DNA from: Polynucleobacter sp.
GTDB taxonomy: Bacteria > Pseudomonadota > Gammaproteobacteria > Burkholderiales > Burkholderiaceae_D
Length of the DNA: 64,000 bases
Assembly: GCA_021737945.1 (NCBI GenBank)
Contig: JAIPCX010000001.1
Location: forward strand, 186,001 to 250,000
Direction: 5' to 3'
Shown here: positions 34,861-44,243 of the stretch, in pieces
How positions within the stretch are numbered: the stretch's first letter is position 1
Layout: each line of letters starts with the position of its first letter
Notes under the pieces: model-generated
Seen by the model: the letters and a program-made list of their open reading frames with translations, nothing else
Database searches by the model: none
Told to the model about the DNA's origin: nothing
Position numbers and translations under genes: made by a program

Positions 34861-36249
34861 ATGAACCTTCCCCGATTTTCGCTGACCACGCGACTAACGA
34901 CTTTTTATTCGTTGGTATCGACGGCTGTTCTGTTTGGCATGGGCTTGTTGGTCACTGTACTGGTCGAACGACATTTCGAGGAAATGGACCAGCGTTTTCT
35001 AGACGATAAAATCGAGCTCGTTCTAGAGTTGAGCAAACATGCGTCGTCGAATGAAGATTTACGATTGCGGCTCACTGATGCGCTCAATCATCACGCAGAT
35101 CTGCACGTCCTGGTTCGTGATGAAAAAGGGATAATCCTGTTCGTTATGCCGGACCAGCTTCCGATCGAGGAGCTGGGTGATGATCAGGTACTCGAAACCG
35201 GCGGCATGGCCAGTAAAGGCCATATTTACCGCGTTCGCTCAACCGATACTGTTAGAAATTTTTCGCCATACGGATCACTACGCGTCGTTACAGCATTTGA
35301 TACGGAGAGACATGCCGGCTTTCTTAGTAGCTTTCGTCAAACACTTTGGTGGTATGGCAGCGCTGTGGCTATTCTCAGTGGCCTGCTCAGCTGGTGGGCT
35401 GCGCGTAGTGGTCTTGCTCCGCTTGGCAGGATGCGCGATCGTGCGCTGGCCGTCACCGCCAACAAGCTTGACCACCGCATGCCGGTGGAGGCCGTGCCGA
35501 TCGAGATGGCCTCACTGGCGAAATCTCTAAATCAGATGTTTGAGCGGCTCGAACAAGATTTCAATCGGCTTTCAGAATTCTCGACCGACATCGCTCATGA
35601 ATTGCGCACGCCAATCAGTAATCTGATGACGCAGACGCAGGTCGCCCTTGCCCAGCATCGCTGCGCCGACGAGTACCGCGATATTCTTGCCTCGAATGCC
35701 GAGGAGTTTCAGCGACTGGCGCGCACAGTATCGGAGATGCTTTTTCTGGCCAAGGCGGAGAACATACGTTCGCTACCAAATACTGAAATCATTGAGCTTG
35801 CCGATGAGGTCAAGTCGTTGCTGGATTTTTACGAGGCGCTAGCTGAGGAAACAGGAATCACTTTCCGGCTTGAGGGAGAGGGAAGAATGACGGGCGACCG
35901 ACTGATGGTACGCCGCGCCTTAAGCAATTTGCTGTCGAACGCGCTGCGGCATGCCGATGCCGACAGCACGGTCAATGTAGGTATCAGATCAGTGGCAGAT
36001 CAATTGACTGTAACAGTGTCCAACAAAGGCGAGCCTATCGATCCGGCAGCTATCCCTCGCTTATTCGACCGATTTTTCCGAGCTGATAGATCACGTCGTC
36101 AAATCGATGCAGAAGGTGCTGGCTTAGGCTTGCCGATTGTCGCGGCGATTATGCACGCGCACGGTGGCACTGCCAGCGTTCAATCGATTAGCCGCACAAC
36201 CGCAGTCAAATTGATTTTCCCAGCAAATGCAAGGCTGGATCAGATTTGA
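34861..36249 (+). CDS. cusS: Heavy-metal sensor histidine kinase, CusS type
   Basis: 462 residues. TM1 is at about 14-36 and TM2 at about 160-180, enclosing a ~125-residue periplasmic sensor. HAMP follows, then HisKA with H246 (STDIAHELRTPISN), N-box SNLLSNALRHA and G-box GAGLGLPIV. It phosphorylates the neighbouring regulator in response to a metal, probably Cu(I)/Ag(I) given the neighbours. It is intact and followed by IS110-associated DNA. Confidence 0.88.
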   Translation: MNLPRFSLTTRLTTFYSLVSTAVLFGMGLLVTVLVERHFEEMDQRFLDDKIELVLELSKHASSNEDLRLRLTDALNHHADLHVLVRDEKGIILFVMPDQLPIEELGDDQVLETGGMASKGHIYRVRSTDTVRNFSPYGSLRVVTAFDTERHAGFLSSFRQTLWWYGSAVAILSGLLSWWAARSGLAPLGRMRDRALAVTANKLDHRMPVEAVPIEMASLAKSLNQMFERLEQDFNRLSEFSTDIAHELRTPISNLMTQTQVALAQHRCADEYRDILASNAEEFQRLARTVSEMLFLAKAENIRSLPNTEIIELADEVKSLLDFYEALAEETGITFRLEGEGRMTGDRLMVRRALSNLLSNALRHADADSTVNVGIRSVADQLTVTVSNKGEPIDPAAIPRLFDRFFRADRSRRQIDAEGAGLGLPIVAAIMHAHGGTASVQSISRTTAVKLIFPANARLDQI

Positions 36250-36590
36250 GTCAATGCAAATTTTTCCGTTAATGTTGGCAGCTGACTGGACGCAGGATGC
36301 GCATTTTTGGAAACTGGTGATGAATAAGTTTTCAATTTTGAATTAAGAACGGTTCTATAACGTTATCCGCCAAAATGAAAAAGACTTGCCCACGGCGCCG
36401 TGGATATGTCTAGCTCCTCGAACACAAAAATTCAGACAGTCCCTGGACCGTCAACACAAAGTCTTCTAAACTGCTGGGCAGGCCTTGAGGCGGCCTCAGG
36501 TCCCGCCCCACGCGGGGCTTAATGAGATGGTCACCCTCCACCCCACGAGCGGTTACGCTATGGGGTGGTTTCATTTCAGCGGAGGCCATC
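36250..36590. other. Non-coding IS110 upstream region with hairpins
   Basis: 340 bp without a gene. Structured parts are a 14-bp palindrome CCACGGC-GCCGTGG (36390-36403), a GCCCC-ACG-CGGGGC hairpin near 36510, and CCACCCCA paired with TGGGGTGG around 36540-36568, just before the transposase start. IS110 elements carry a guide ('bridge') RNA in non-coding DNA beside the transposase, and this is a candidate location. The exact left end of the element cannot be set. Confidence 0.45.
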
Positions 36591-37616
36591 ATGGAAGACG
36601 TTACCCTTATTGGCATCGATTTCGGCAAGCACACCTCCCACCTGCACGCGCAGGATCGCGCCGGTCATGCGGTCTGGCGAAAGAAGTGCAACCGGTCGCA
36701 ATTGATGATCCTGCTGGCCAATACACCGCCCTGTACCGTTGTCACGGAAGCCTGTGCCGGCGCGCACCAGATGGCGCGTGATCTCATTCGATTCAATCAC
36801 ACTGTCAAGCTGATCTCGCCACAGTTCGTGCGACCCTTCGTCAAGACCAACAAGAACGACTTCATCGACGCCGAAGCAATTTGCGAAGCCGCTTCACGGC
36901 CTTCGATGCGGTTTGTGACGCCCAAGACCGAAGCCCAGCAATGCCTGGGCGCCTGGCACCGGGTGCGCGAATCGTTGGTCTGCGACCGGGTACAAGTCAC
37001 GAACCAGATCCATGCGTTTCTGATGGAATTCGGTATCAGCCTGCCCAAGGGAGCAGCCGTCATCAAGCGCCTGCCTTCCGTGCTGGCAGAACAGCGCCTG
37101 CCAGCACGGCTAGTCATCTTGCTCGAGCGCTTGCGTGATCAGTACCGGGCGCTGGACGCGCAGATTGCCGAGATCGAACGAGACCTGGCGGCGCAATTAC
37201 GCGAGGACGAGTCGGGGCGCCGTTTGCTAAGTGTTCCGGGCATCGGCCCGGTGACAGCCAGCTTGCTGGCGGCGGAGATGGGCGATGGCAAGCAGTATGG
37301 CTGTGCGCGCGACTTTGCCGCTTCGCTGGGATTGGTGCCACGCCAGTACAGCACTGGCGGGCGAGCGCATCTGATGGGCATAAGCAAGCGCGGCGACAAG
37401 AACCTGAGACGCTTGCTGGTCCAATGCGCTCGCGTGTACATGCAGAATGTGGCTCGGCAGACCGGCCGGCTGGCTGATTGGGTCCGAGACCTGTTGCAGC
37501 GACGGCATTCGAATGTGGTGGCGTGCGCCGTGGCCAATAAGTTCGCCCGGATCGTGTGGGCTATGACGGCCAGGCGCGTCGATTTCGAGCGCATCGGGGA
37601 GGCCCTGCCAGCCTGA
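36591..37616 (+). mobile_element. IS110-family transposase
   Basis: 341 residues from ATG 36591 behind CGGAGG; the longer frame from 36522 is rejected. The N-terminal DEDD domain is visible: IGIDFGKHTSHLHAQD, VVTEACAGAHQMAR, then TNKNDFIDAEAICEA. The C-terminal Transposase_20 domain has LLSVPGIGPVTASLLAAE, ASLGLVPRQYSTGG and GISKRGDKNLRRLLVQCAR with the conserved serine region. It appears intact. It sits between cusS and the cad/czc genes, likely one route by which the modules were joined. Confidence 0.92.
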
Positions 37617-38067
37617 GCCCCCAAGGCGCTGACCGCTTTACTGCAGTACCGAACCACCCACCTGGTTTTGCGACCGCTGACATTGGATGACGTGAACGGC
37701 ACACCGGCCTGACGGACAACCTGGCAATGCAATTGGCCATCAAGGCCGAGGGCTTTTTAAGGACCGACAGGCGCGACTCTCATCGTGGCGCAGGGGGCTT
37801 GCCCCCGCCAAGACGCCGGATAGATTTACGCAAGCCACCCCACGCCAATCAACAAAGCGCTTGCAAAAAGGAGGGTGACCATAGATTTGCTTTGGGCTCC
37901 TGACTGACTCCATATTTACCCAACCCCGAAATTCCTATCAAACCCGGTTTCGTCTGAATACCTGATGATTTTTTGTGCGAGGTATGGAACTATTTTTTCA
38001 AAAACAAGAGCTAAATTTTTTTCCTTAAAATTAGTTTTTCTACGTTTTAATTCATATGTGGCACATC
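37617..38067. other. Gap downstream of the IS110 transposase
   Basis: 450 bp with no supported gene. The first ~200 bp probably includes the right end of the element. A strong hairpin, GGGGGC-TT-GCCCCC flanked by TGGCG and GCCA, lies at about 37783-37807. Base composition becomes AT-rich after about 37900. Short minus-strand frames here have no recognisable content. Confidence 0.45.
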
Positions 38068-38406
38068 TCAGGTGATGTCCGTCGGCTGTAATGCAATGAT
38101 GATCATGCCAATCAGCTCCGCAGACGTCCCTGCCAAGTCCCATTGGCTAGGCACGATACAATCCACCACCCATAGCCAGACAAGCGCGATGGCAATGTAC
38201 CTCCCGCAATAGGTTGCATAGGTACGGCCCGCTGCGCTTGGGTGCAGCGTCAGGAGGCAGGCGAAGAGTACCAGTGCGCCCGCAGCTGGCAGCAACAACC
38301 ACAACGATTTACCTTGTTTGAGCACCAGCCACGGCAAGTAACAACCCACGATCTCGGCGACAGCCGTGAGCGCGAACAGGGCAGCAGTCTTGGTGAGCTC
38401 GATCAT
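38068..38406 (-). CDS. YnfA/UPF0060 family small membrane protein
   Basis: 112 residues from ATG 38406, behind GAGGG. Four hydrophobic segments are present: [57 protein letters not shown] and [13 protein letters not shown]. The ending and [19 protein letters not shown] are diagnostic of YnfA (UPF0060), an SMR-like family of uncertain substrate. It ends the cadR-transporter operon, 7 bp after the transporter stop. Confidence 0.88.
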   Translation of the reverse strand: MIELTKTAALFALTAVAEIVGCYLPWLVLKQGKSLWLLLPAAGALVLFACLLTLHPSAAGRTYATYCGRYIAIALVWLWVVDCIVPSQWDLAGTSAELIGMIIIALQPTDIT

Positions 38407-38413
38407 CATGCCC

Positions 38414-39469
38414 TCAATGCAGATGTTGATGGTGCGCATCCGGGAAATGCGGATGCGCGTGCGTGATGCGGTGATGCCGGTGTTGATGGCTATGGCGCGT
38501 GCCCGCAGGTACCGGCTCGTCATGCTCATGCATGTGGTGTTCGTCGCCCGCACCGTGAGCATGCGCGTGCGTGTGTTCGAGCGGCTCGTGCATATGTTCA
38601 TGCACATGACGCTCGGTCAGGTGCAGTGCCACGCCCACGGCCATTAGAGTGCCGCCCAGCAGCAATGCCACGGTAACCGGCTCGTGAAGCAGTGCCAGGG
38701 CCATCAACGCGCCGAAGAAAGGTGCCACGGAGAAATAAGCGCCGGTGCGGGCAGTACCGAGATGTCGCAGAGCGACCACAAACAGCGTGAGACTGGTTCC
38801 GTAGCTAAAAAAGCCGACCAAGGCCGCGCCGAGTACAGGTGCTGCGCCCGGCCATGCTGCGCCCAAGCTTACGGCCACGACGAGGTTCGTTGCACCTGCT
38901 GCCAGCCCCTTGACCATAGCGATCCACGAAGCATCGGACAGCGCCACTTTGCGGGTGAGGTTGTTGTCGATGGCCCACGCAAGACACGCGCCCAGCACAG
39001 CTAGCGCAGGCCAAAGGCTCGCGAACTCTACCGTCCCTTCGGCGGGCCAACTCAATACCACTGCACCGGCCACGATGGCAATCATGCCCAGTGCAATGCG
39101 CCGGTCGAAGTTCTCCTTGAAGACGAACCACGCCAAGAGCGCCGTGAAGACTCCTTCTGCATTGAGCAACAATGCCGCGCCCGAGGCTGGCATAACTGTT
39201 AGACCCGTCATCAGCAACACTGGACCTGCCACTCCACCGGTGGCAACAGCTCCAGCCAGCCAGAGCCAATCGCCGCGTGCGAGTTGGGTCGTAGGCGACT
39301 GCCGTACTTGGCGCAATAACCAAAGCCCAAGACCGGAGCCTAGGTATAGCAACGCAGCCAGCAACCAGGGGCCAGCATGCTCAAGCAGCAGTTTCGCCAG
39401 CGGCGTGCCTGCGCCGAAAAGTACGGCAGCGGCCAGCGCGGCGGGGATGCCGGAGTCGTTCAATTTCAT
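38414..39469 (-). CDS. DMT/EamA family transporter with His-rich C-terminal tail
   Basis: 351 residues. Ten hydrophobic segments in two EamA repeats span about 5-285. The last ~70 residues form a striking His-rich tail ([20 protein letters not shown], then [10 protein letters not shown] and [10 protein letters not shown]), expected to bind Zn, Cd, Ni or Co. EamA proteins usually export small metabolites, so the tail and the CadR/CadA neighbours suggest a metal-linked variant. It overlaps the regulator gene by 4 bp and is therefore co-regulated with it. Confidence 0.85.
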   Translation of the reverse strand: MKLNDSGIPAALAAAVLFGAGTPLAKLLLEHAGPWLLAALLYLGSGLGLWLLRQVRQSPTTQLARGDWLWLAGAVATGGVAGPVLLMTGLTVMPASGAALLLNAEGVFTALLAWFVFKENFDRRIALGMIAIVAGAVVLSWPAEGTVEFASLWPALAVLGACLAWAIDNNLTRKVALSDASWIAMVKGLAAGATNLVVAVSLGAAWPGAAPVLGAALVGFFSYGTSLTLFVVALRHLGTARTGAYFSVAPFFGALMALALLHEPVTVALLLGGTLMAVGVALHLTERHVHEHMHEPLEHTHAHAHGAGDEHHMHEHDEPVPAGTRHSHQHRHHRITHAHPHFPDAHHQHLH

Positions 39470-39948
39470 TTTCTCTTGTCCTTTATGGACTTGCGTTCAA
39501 CGGAACGACCGTGCGCACCATGCACGTGTCCGGCCGCGCTGGAGCCGCCCTCGGAGCCTTGGCGAGCAAGCTCATTCAAGATGCCGCAGTGAGCAGCATC
39601 CCGTGCTTCCTGACACAAATCCCGCAGCCCTTTGAGTTGCCGCTCCAGCGAACGCAATTCTCGAATGCGGGCGGCGACATGGCCGATGTGTTCATCAAGC
39701 AAAGCATTTACCTCACCGCAGTTCTCGTTGGGCGCATCCTTGAACCGCAGGAGGACGCGGATTTCTTCGAGTGTCATGTCCAGCGACCGGCAGTGGCGGA
39801 TAAATGACAGACGTTCCGCGTGTGCCTCACCGTAGATACGGTAATTGCCTTCGGTGCGCGTCGTTTCAGGCAAAAGGCCTTCGCGCTCGTAGTAGCGGAT
39901 GGTTTCCAATTGCGTGCCGGTGGCCTTGGCCAGTTCACCGATTTTCAT
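39466..39948 (-). CDS. cadR: Cd(II)/Pb(II)-responsive MerR regulator (CadR/PbrR)
   Basis: 160 residues. The MerR helix-turn-helix is KIGELAKATGTQLETIRYYE. Metal-site cysteines of the CadR/PbrR group are in NENCGEVN and DAAHCGIL, with a short His-containing tail (AAGHVHGAHGR). It would sit on the divergent operator, repress without metal and activate cadA when Cd, Pb or Zn binds. It is the first gene of a three-gene minus-strand operon. Confidence 0.9.
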   Translation of the reverse strand: MKIGELAKATGTQLETIRYYEREGLLPETTRTEGNYRIYGEAHAERLSFIRHCRSLDMTLEEIRVLLRFKDAPNENCGEVNALLDEHIGHVAARIRELRSLERQLKGLRDLCQEARDAAHCGILNELARQGSEGGSSAAGHVHGAHGRSVERKSIKDKRK

Positions 39949-40002
39949 TTACTTCCCTTGACTTGATGTACTGAGGGCATCGATGACGTGCATTTTACTC
40001 TC

Positions 40003-40033
40003 TTGACTCTTTAGTTGCTACAGGGTTTCTAAT
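40003..40033 (+). promoter_or_regulatory. MerR-type promoter/operator of cadA
   Basis: A -35 TTGACT (40003-40008) and -10 TCTAAT (40028-40033) are separated by 19 bp, the long spacer characteristic of MerR-controlled promoters. Inside is the dyad ACTCTTTAGT / GCTACAGGGT (40006-40026), close to known CadR/PbrR sites. Confidence 0.85.
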
Positions 40034-40055
40034 AGACGGAACAATAGGAGTCCTC

Positions 40056-42350
40056 ATGAACCAAAATACCAAGCTTGATGAAATTTCTGCTACATCGGAG
40101 AGTCGCGGATGTGCCAAGAATTGCTCCCCTGCCGCTGTGCAGATCCACGCACCATTAATCGACGACACGCCAACAGGTGCGACTGTGTTTCGTATTTCCA
40201 GCATGGACTGCGCCTCTGAAGAATCTGAGATTCGGCGAGCCCTAGAACCTATCACCGGCATACGTGGCTTAAGCTTTCAACTTGGTGCGCGGACACTGGC
40301 TATTGATGCCCCAGCAGACCTTGTGCTGCAAGCGCTGGAAGTGATTCGCAGGGCCGGGTTTGATCCGCAGCCGATTCAACCGCTCGGGGACGAACCTAGC
40401 CATTCCGAAAACGATGGCCATGAGCATAATTTTTCGAGTGGTATAGGGCGAATGGTCGGCGCACTGGTGTTGGCAGTGCTTGCCGAAAGCGTTTCGTACT
40501 TTGCTCCCGACGCACTGCCTTGGAAAGTGCTGGGCATAGCTGTTGCCGCTATTGCCATCGGCCTTGCGGGGTTGGACACCTATAAAAAAGGTTGGTTTGC
40601 GCTCAGAAACGGCAAGCTCAACATCAATGCGCTGATGACGGTGGCTGTCACCGGGGCGTTCCTCCTTGGTCAATGGCCCGAAGCTGCAATGGTGATGGCG
40701 CTCTATGCGATTGCTGAACTGATCGAAGCCAAGGCGGTTGATCGTGCCCGAAACGCCATCAAGGGATTGCTGGCACTTGCACCGGATACCGCTGAAGTGC
40801 AGCAGCAAGCTGGTTGGCAAACGATGCCCGTTAAGTCTGTGGAACTGGGTGCCATCGTACGCATCAAGCCTGGAGAGCGTGTGCCGCTGGATGGTGTGGT
40901 GACGGCAGGAAACAGCACTATCAATCAAGCGCCTGTTACTGGCGAGAGCATTCCGGTCGATAAAGCGGTGGGCGACGCCGTGTTTGCAGGCACGATTAAC
41001 GAAACTGGGGCGCTGGAGTTTAAGGTCACTGCCGCCGCCAACAACAGCACTTTGGCACGCATCATTCATGCTGTGGAGCAGGCGCAAGGAACACGCGCAC
41101 CGACGCAGCGTCTTGTAGATCGCTTCGCTGGGGTTTACACCCCTGTCGTATTTGCGTTGGCGCTTGCTGTCGTGGTGTTGATGCCCTTGCTTACTAGCGT
41201 GACGTGGATGGATGCAGCGTACAAAGCCTTGGTGCTTTTGGTGATCGCCTGCCCATGTGCGTTGGTGATTTCAACGCCAGTCACTGTGGTCAGTGGTTTG
41301 GCTGCGGCTGCCAAAAAAGGCATTCTTATCAAGGGCGGTGTACATCTTGAAACGGCACGCAAACTCAAAGCCATTGCGTTGGACAAAACCGGCACCATTA
41401 CGGAAGGCAAACCGAAGCTGGTGGAGTGGTTACTGGTTGATGCAAGCGCAAATAAAACCGAAATGGGGCGAATTGCACTGAGTCTAGCTGCCAACTCAGA
41501 CCATCCTGTTTCCAAGGCCATTGCGGCAGGGTTGGTTGCTCAAAACGCGGAACAAGCTGTTTCGGTAGATGGATTTGCCGCACTGGTCGGGCGGGGTGTG
41601 CAAGGGGCGATTCAGGGTCAAGACTATGTGATGGGCAACCACAGACTGATAGAGGAGCGCGGCCAGTGCAGCCCAAGTTTGGAGGCGGTACTAAAAACCT
41701 ATGAGGAAGCCGGGCGAACAGTGACACTACTCGCTTCAACAGCCGGTGTGCTGGCCTTGTTTGCAGTGGCCGATACCATCAAGAATTCGTCAAAAGCAGC
41801 GATTACCGACCTCAAAGACTTGGGGGTGACGCCGGTGATGTTGACGGGAGATAACGCGGCTACCGCCAAGGCACTTGCGGTGCAAGCAGGGATTGACGAT
41901 GCACGCGGTAATTTGTTGCCAGAAGATAAGCTAACAGCAATCAAAGACATGCAGCAACGGTACGGCGCGACCGGCATGTCGGGCGATGGCATCAACGACG
42001 CACCCGCATTGGCACAAGCGGACATTGGCTTTGCCATGGGGGGCATGGGTACCGATATTGCGATGGAAGCGGCGGATGTGGTCATCATGAACGATGACCT
42101 ACGCCGCATCGCCTCGACTATCCGCCTGTCGCGCGACACACACGCTGTGCTGTGGCAAAACATCGCGTTAGCGTTGGGCATCAAGGCAGTGTTCTTGGTA
42201 CTCGCGGTATTCGGCACTGCGACCATGTGGATGGCCGTATTCGCGGATATGGGAGCTAGCCTGCTGGTGGTATTCAACGGCTTGCGGTTGCTACGCACGA
42301 ACTCACTTCTACACGAAACTGAATCAGACCCTTCCGCCAAAACACTATAG
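40056..42350 (+). CDS. cadA: Cd/Zn/Pb-translocating P-type ATPase
   Basis: 764 residues. An N-terminal metal-binding domain has SSMDCASEESEIRRAL (Cys52), preceded by a Cys pair at 19 and 23. Membrane segments surround the CPC ion motif (VIACPCALVIS, about 398-400). Catalytic motifs are TGES, DKTGTITEG, SDHPVSKAI, TGDNAATAKAL and GDGINDAPALAQAD. CPC with these motifs is the P1B-type efflux pump, and the CadR operator points to Cd/Zn/Pb rather than Cu. It exports metal to the periplasm, where CzcCBA could complete export. Confidence 0.92.
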   Translation: MNQNTKLDEISATSESRGCAKNCSPAAVQIHAPLIDDTPTGATVFRISSMDCASEESEIRRALEPITGIRGLSFQLGARTLAIDAPADLVLQALEVIRRAGFDPQPIQPLGDEPSHSENDGHEHNFSSGIGRMVGALVLAVLAESVSYFAPDALPWKVLGIAVAAIAIGLAGLDTYKKGWFALRNGKLNINALMTVAVTGAFLLGQWPEAAMVMALYAIAELIEAKAVDRARNAIKGLLALAPDTAEVQQQAGWQTMPVKSVELGAIVRIKPGERVPLDGVVTAGNSTINQAPVTGESIPVDKAVGDAVFAGTINETGALEFKVTAAANNSTLARIIHAVEQAQGTRAPTQRLVDRFAGVYTPVVFALALAVVVLMPLLTSVTWMDAAYKALVLLVIACPCALVISTPVTVVSGLAAAAKKGILIKGGVHLETARKLKAIALDKTGTITEGKPKLVEWLLVDASANKTEMGRIALSLAANSDHPVSKAIAAGLVAQNAEQAVSVDGFAALVGRGVQGAIQGQDYVMGNHRLIEERGQCSPSLEAVLKTYEEAGRTVTLLASTAGVLALFAVADTIKNSSKAAITDLKDLGVTPVMLTGDNAATAKALAVQAGIDDARGNLLPEDKLTAIKDMQQRYGATGMSGDGINDAPALAQADIGFAMGGMGTDIAMEAADVVIMNDDLRRIASTIRLSRDTHAVLWQNIALALGIKAVFLVLAVFGTATMWMAVFADMGASLLVVFNGLRLLRTNSLLHETESDPSAKTL

Positions 42351-42367
42351 CTGCTACAATCTTTCAC

Positions 42368-42721
42368 ATGCCTCGCTTGTTTATGATTTTTCTAATAGTA
42401 TTGATGCCGCTGCAGCTCAGTTGGGCAGCGATGGCATCCTATTGTCAGCACGAAACTGGTGCCGCAGCCAAACACTTCGGTCACCATGACCATCAGCACA
42501 AGGCTGCTGATGGTAAAGAAAAAGCACCGGATCCCGCCAAGACAGATGGCAATGACCTTGATTGCGCATCCTGTCATGCGAGCTGTCCATCAATACTGCA
42601 TGAGAATCTGACTCCCCCACCGATACTCAGTTCGTCCCTACTCATAGCCGACCACTGGGCGCGTCTCACGTCGCCATCTTTCCAACGATTAGAGCGCCCG
42701 AAATGGCGTGTCCTCGCCTGA
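42368..42721 (+). CDS. czcI: CzcI-like small exported protein
   Basis: 117 residues, 17 bp after cadA. The signal peptide (MPRLFMIFLIVLMPLQLSWA) followed by AMASYCQHE and a His-rich segment (KHFGHHDHQHK) matches CzcI. LDCASCHASCPSI adds three cysteines. CzcI precedes czcCBA in Cupriavidus and is thought to modulate its expression. The spacing suggests co-transcription with cadA. Confidence 0.85.
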   Translation: MPRLFMIFLIVLMPLQLSWAAMASYCQHETGAAAKHFGHHDHQHKAADGKEKAPDPAKTDGNDLDCASCHASCPSILHENLTPPPILSSSLLIADHWARLTSPSFQRLERPKWRVLA

Positions 42722-42885
42722 TCGGCGGGGAGCGCGTTTCTTCCCTCGTCGTCACTAAAGCAGTTGCGCTTAGTGCGTGACCGCGTAGAGCCGCGTTTAC
42801 GACGCTGATGTGACGATGTAGCAGGCGATCATTGAGATCGCACCTCGCCGATTCCTTCGTGTGTTTGAAATCACTGGAGAATCGG

Positions 42886-44241
42886 ATGTTGAAGAGTAAT
42901 CAAAATAAAAAACGACGGACGCCACTTACCTTTCACAGAACCACAAAAAAGGTAGCTGTAGCGGGCTTGTTCATTGCGCTCGCCGCTGGAGCAGCTTTGG
43001 CTCAATCGCCACCTGCTGCGCAAACCAACCGTTCGGCCCGTCCAGAGGCGCAGCCAGAAACGGCAACTACTTTGACGCTTCAGAAAGCCATAGCGCTGGC
43101 GCTAGAAGGCAATTTGGATCTGGCCGTCGCAACACGGGAAATTGAGGCGACTGAAGGTCAGGTGCTTCAAGGACAATTACGCCCTAACCCAGAACTGGAG
43201 TACTCGCTGGAAAACCAGCGCGCACAGACCCGTACACAAAGTGTGCAGATCAACCTTCCCGTCGAAATGGGCGGCAAGCGCGCCGCACGTATTGCGGCGG
43301 CTGAGCGAGGGCGCGACATAGCAGTGGAAGGACTGAATGTGCGGCGCATCGAGATCCGCGCCGCAGTGATCGCTGCTTTCTTCGAAATGCTAGCAGCCCA
43401 AGAGCGTGCGACTCTGGCGCTTGATAGTGTGGATTTAGCAAAAAAGGCGACAGACGCGGTTGCCAAGCGCGTGACGGCAGGCAAGGTTTCTCCGGTAGAA
43501 GAGTCCAAGGCTAGGGTTGCTGAGGCCGGGGTACGCGTTGAACTCGCGCAAGCACAAAGCGAACAGCGCAACGCTCGGGTGCGTCTGGCCAGCCTGCTGG
43601 GTCCCAATCCCCCTCGCTTCACCCTCGTTGAGGGCAATGTTGAAGCGACCCCGGTTGTTCCAAGCTTTGACAGTGTCCAGCAACGCTTGTCTGCGTCGCC
43701 AACTTTGCGTCGCGCCCAGCTAGAGGTAGAACGCCGCAGATCGTTGGTCGATGTGGAGCGCAGCAAGCAGATGCCCGATGTCACCTTCCGCCTTGGAGTG
43801 AAGCGTGCCAATGAACTGCAGAGCGATCAGCTACTGTTGGGCATCTCCGTTCCATTGCCGCTGTTTAATCGTAATCAGGGCAATTTGCTCGAAGCGCTGA
43901 AGCGAGAAGATAAAGCCCGGGACGAATTCCAGGCTTTGAACGTGCGCGTCGGCACTGAAGTTATGCAAGCCCGCGAGCAGCTGGATGCCATTCGTGGGGA
44001 AGTGGATGTGCTGCAACGGGACATACTGCCCGGGGCCAAGAGTGCCTATGACGCAGCCACCATCGGGTTTGAAAACGGCAAGTTCAACTTTCTGGAAGTG
44101 CTGGATGCACAGCGCACCTACTTCGCCGCCAAGTCCCAATACCTCAAGGCCCTAGCCGAAGCACATCGCGTGGCGGCAAACATTGATCGGGTGCTCGGCG
44201 ACCCCAGCACGAATGCCGACAAGCCAGCTAACCAGGAATGA
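42886..44241 (+). CDS. czcC: CzcC-type outer-membrane channel
   Basis: 451 residues from ATG 42886 behind GGAG; an upstream start at 42832 is rejected. A signal peptide (VAGLFIALAAGAALAQ) precedes two TolC-like domains, each with long helices (LTLQKAIALALEGNLDLAVA; QLRPNPELEYSLENQ). It forms the outer-membrane duct of the Co/Zn/Cd efflux complex. Its last bases overlap the start region of czcB. The 164-bp leader after czcI holds no gene. Confidence 0.9.
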   Translation: MLKSNQNKKRRTPLTFHRTTKKVAVAGLFIALAAGAALAQSPPAAQTNRSARPEAQPETATTLTLQKAIALALEGNLDLAVATREIEATEGQVLQGQLRPNPELEYSLENQRAQTRTQSVQINLPVEMGGKRAARIAAAERGRDIAVEGLNVRRIEIRAAVIAAFFEMLAAQERATLALDSVDLAKKATDAVAKRVTAGKVSPVEESKARVAEAGVRVELAQAQSEQRNARVRLASLLGPNPPRFTLVEGNVEATPVVPSFDSVQQRLSASPTLRRAQLEVERRRSLVDVERSKQMPDVTFRLGVKRANELQSDQLLLGISVPLPLFNRNQGNLLEALKREDKARDEFQALNVRVGTEVMQAREQLDAIRGEVDVLQRDILPGAKSAYDAATIGFENGKFNFLEVLDAQRTYFAAKSQYLKALAEAHRVAANIDRVLGDPSTNADKPANQE

Positions 44242-44243
44242 AC

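Noticed and set aside
36405-36590. Inverted terminal repeats for the IS110 element
   Set aside because: No convincing pair could be matched with the downstream flank by eye, and IS110 elements often lack them.
37916-38143. 75-residue minus-strand frame overlapping ynfA
   Set aside because: It overlaps a well-supported gene in another frame and is low-complexity outside the overlap.
38410-38650. Plus-strand frames rich in Met/Arg opposite the transporter tail
   Set aside because: They are antisense shadows of the His-rich codon run.
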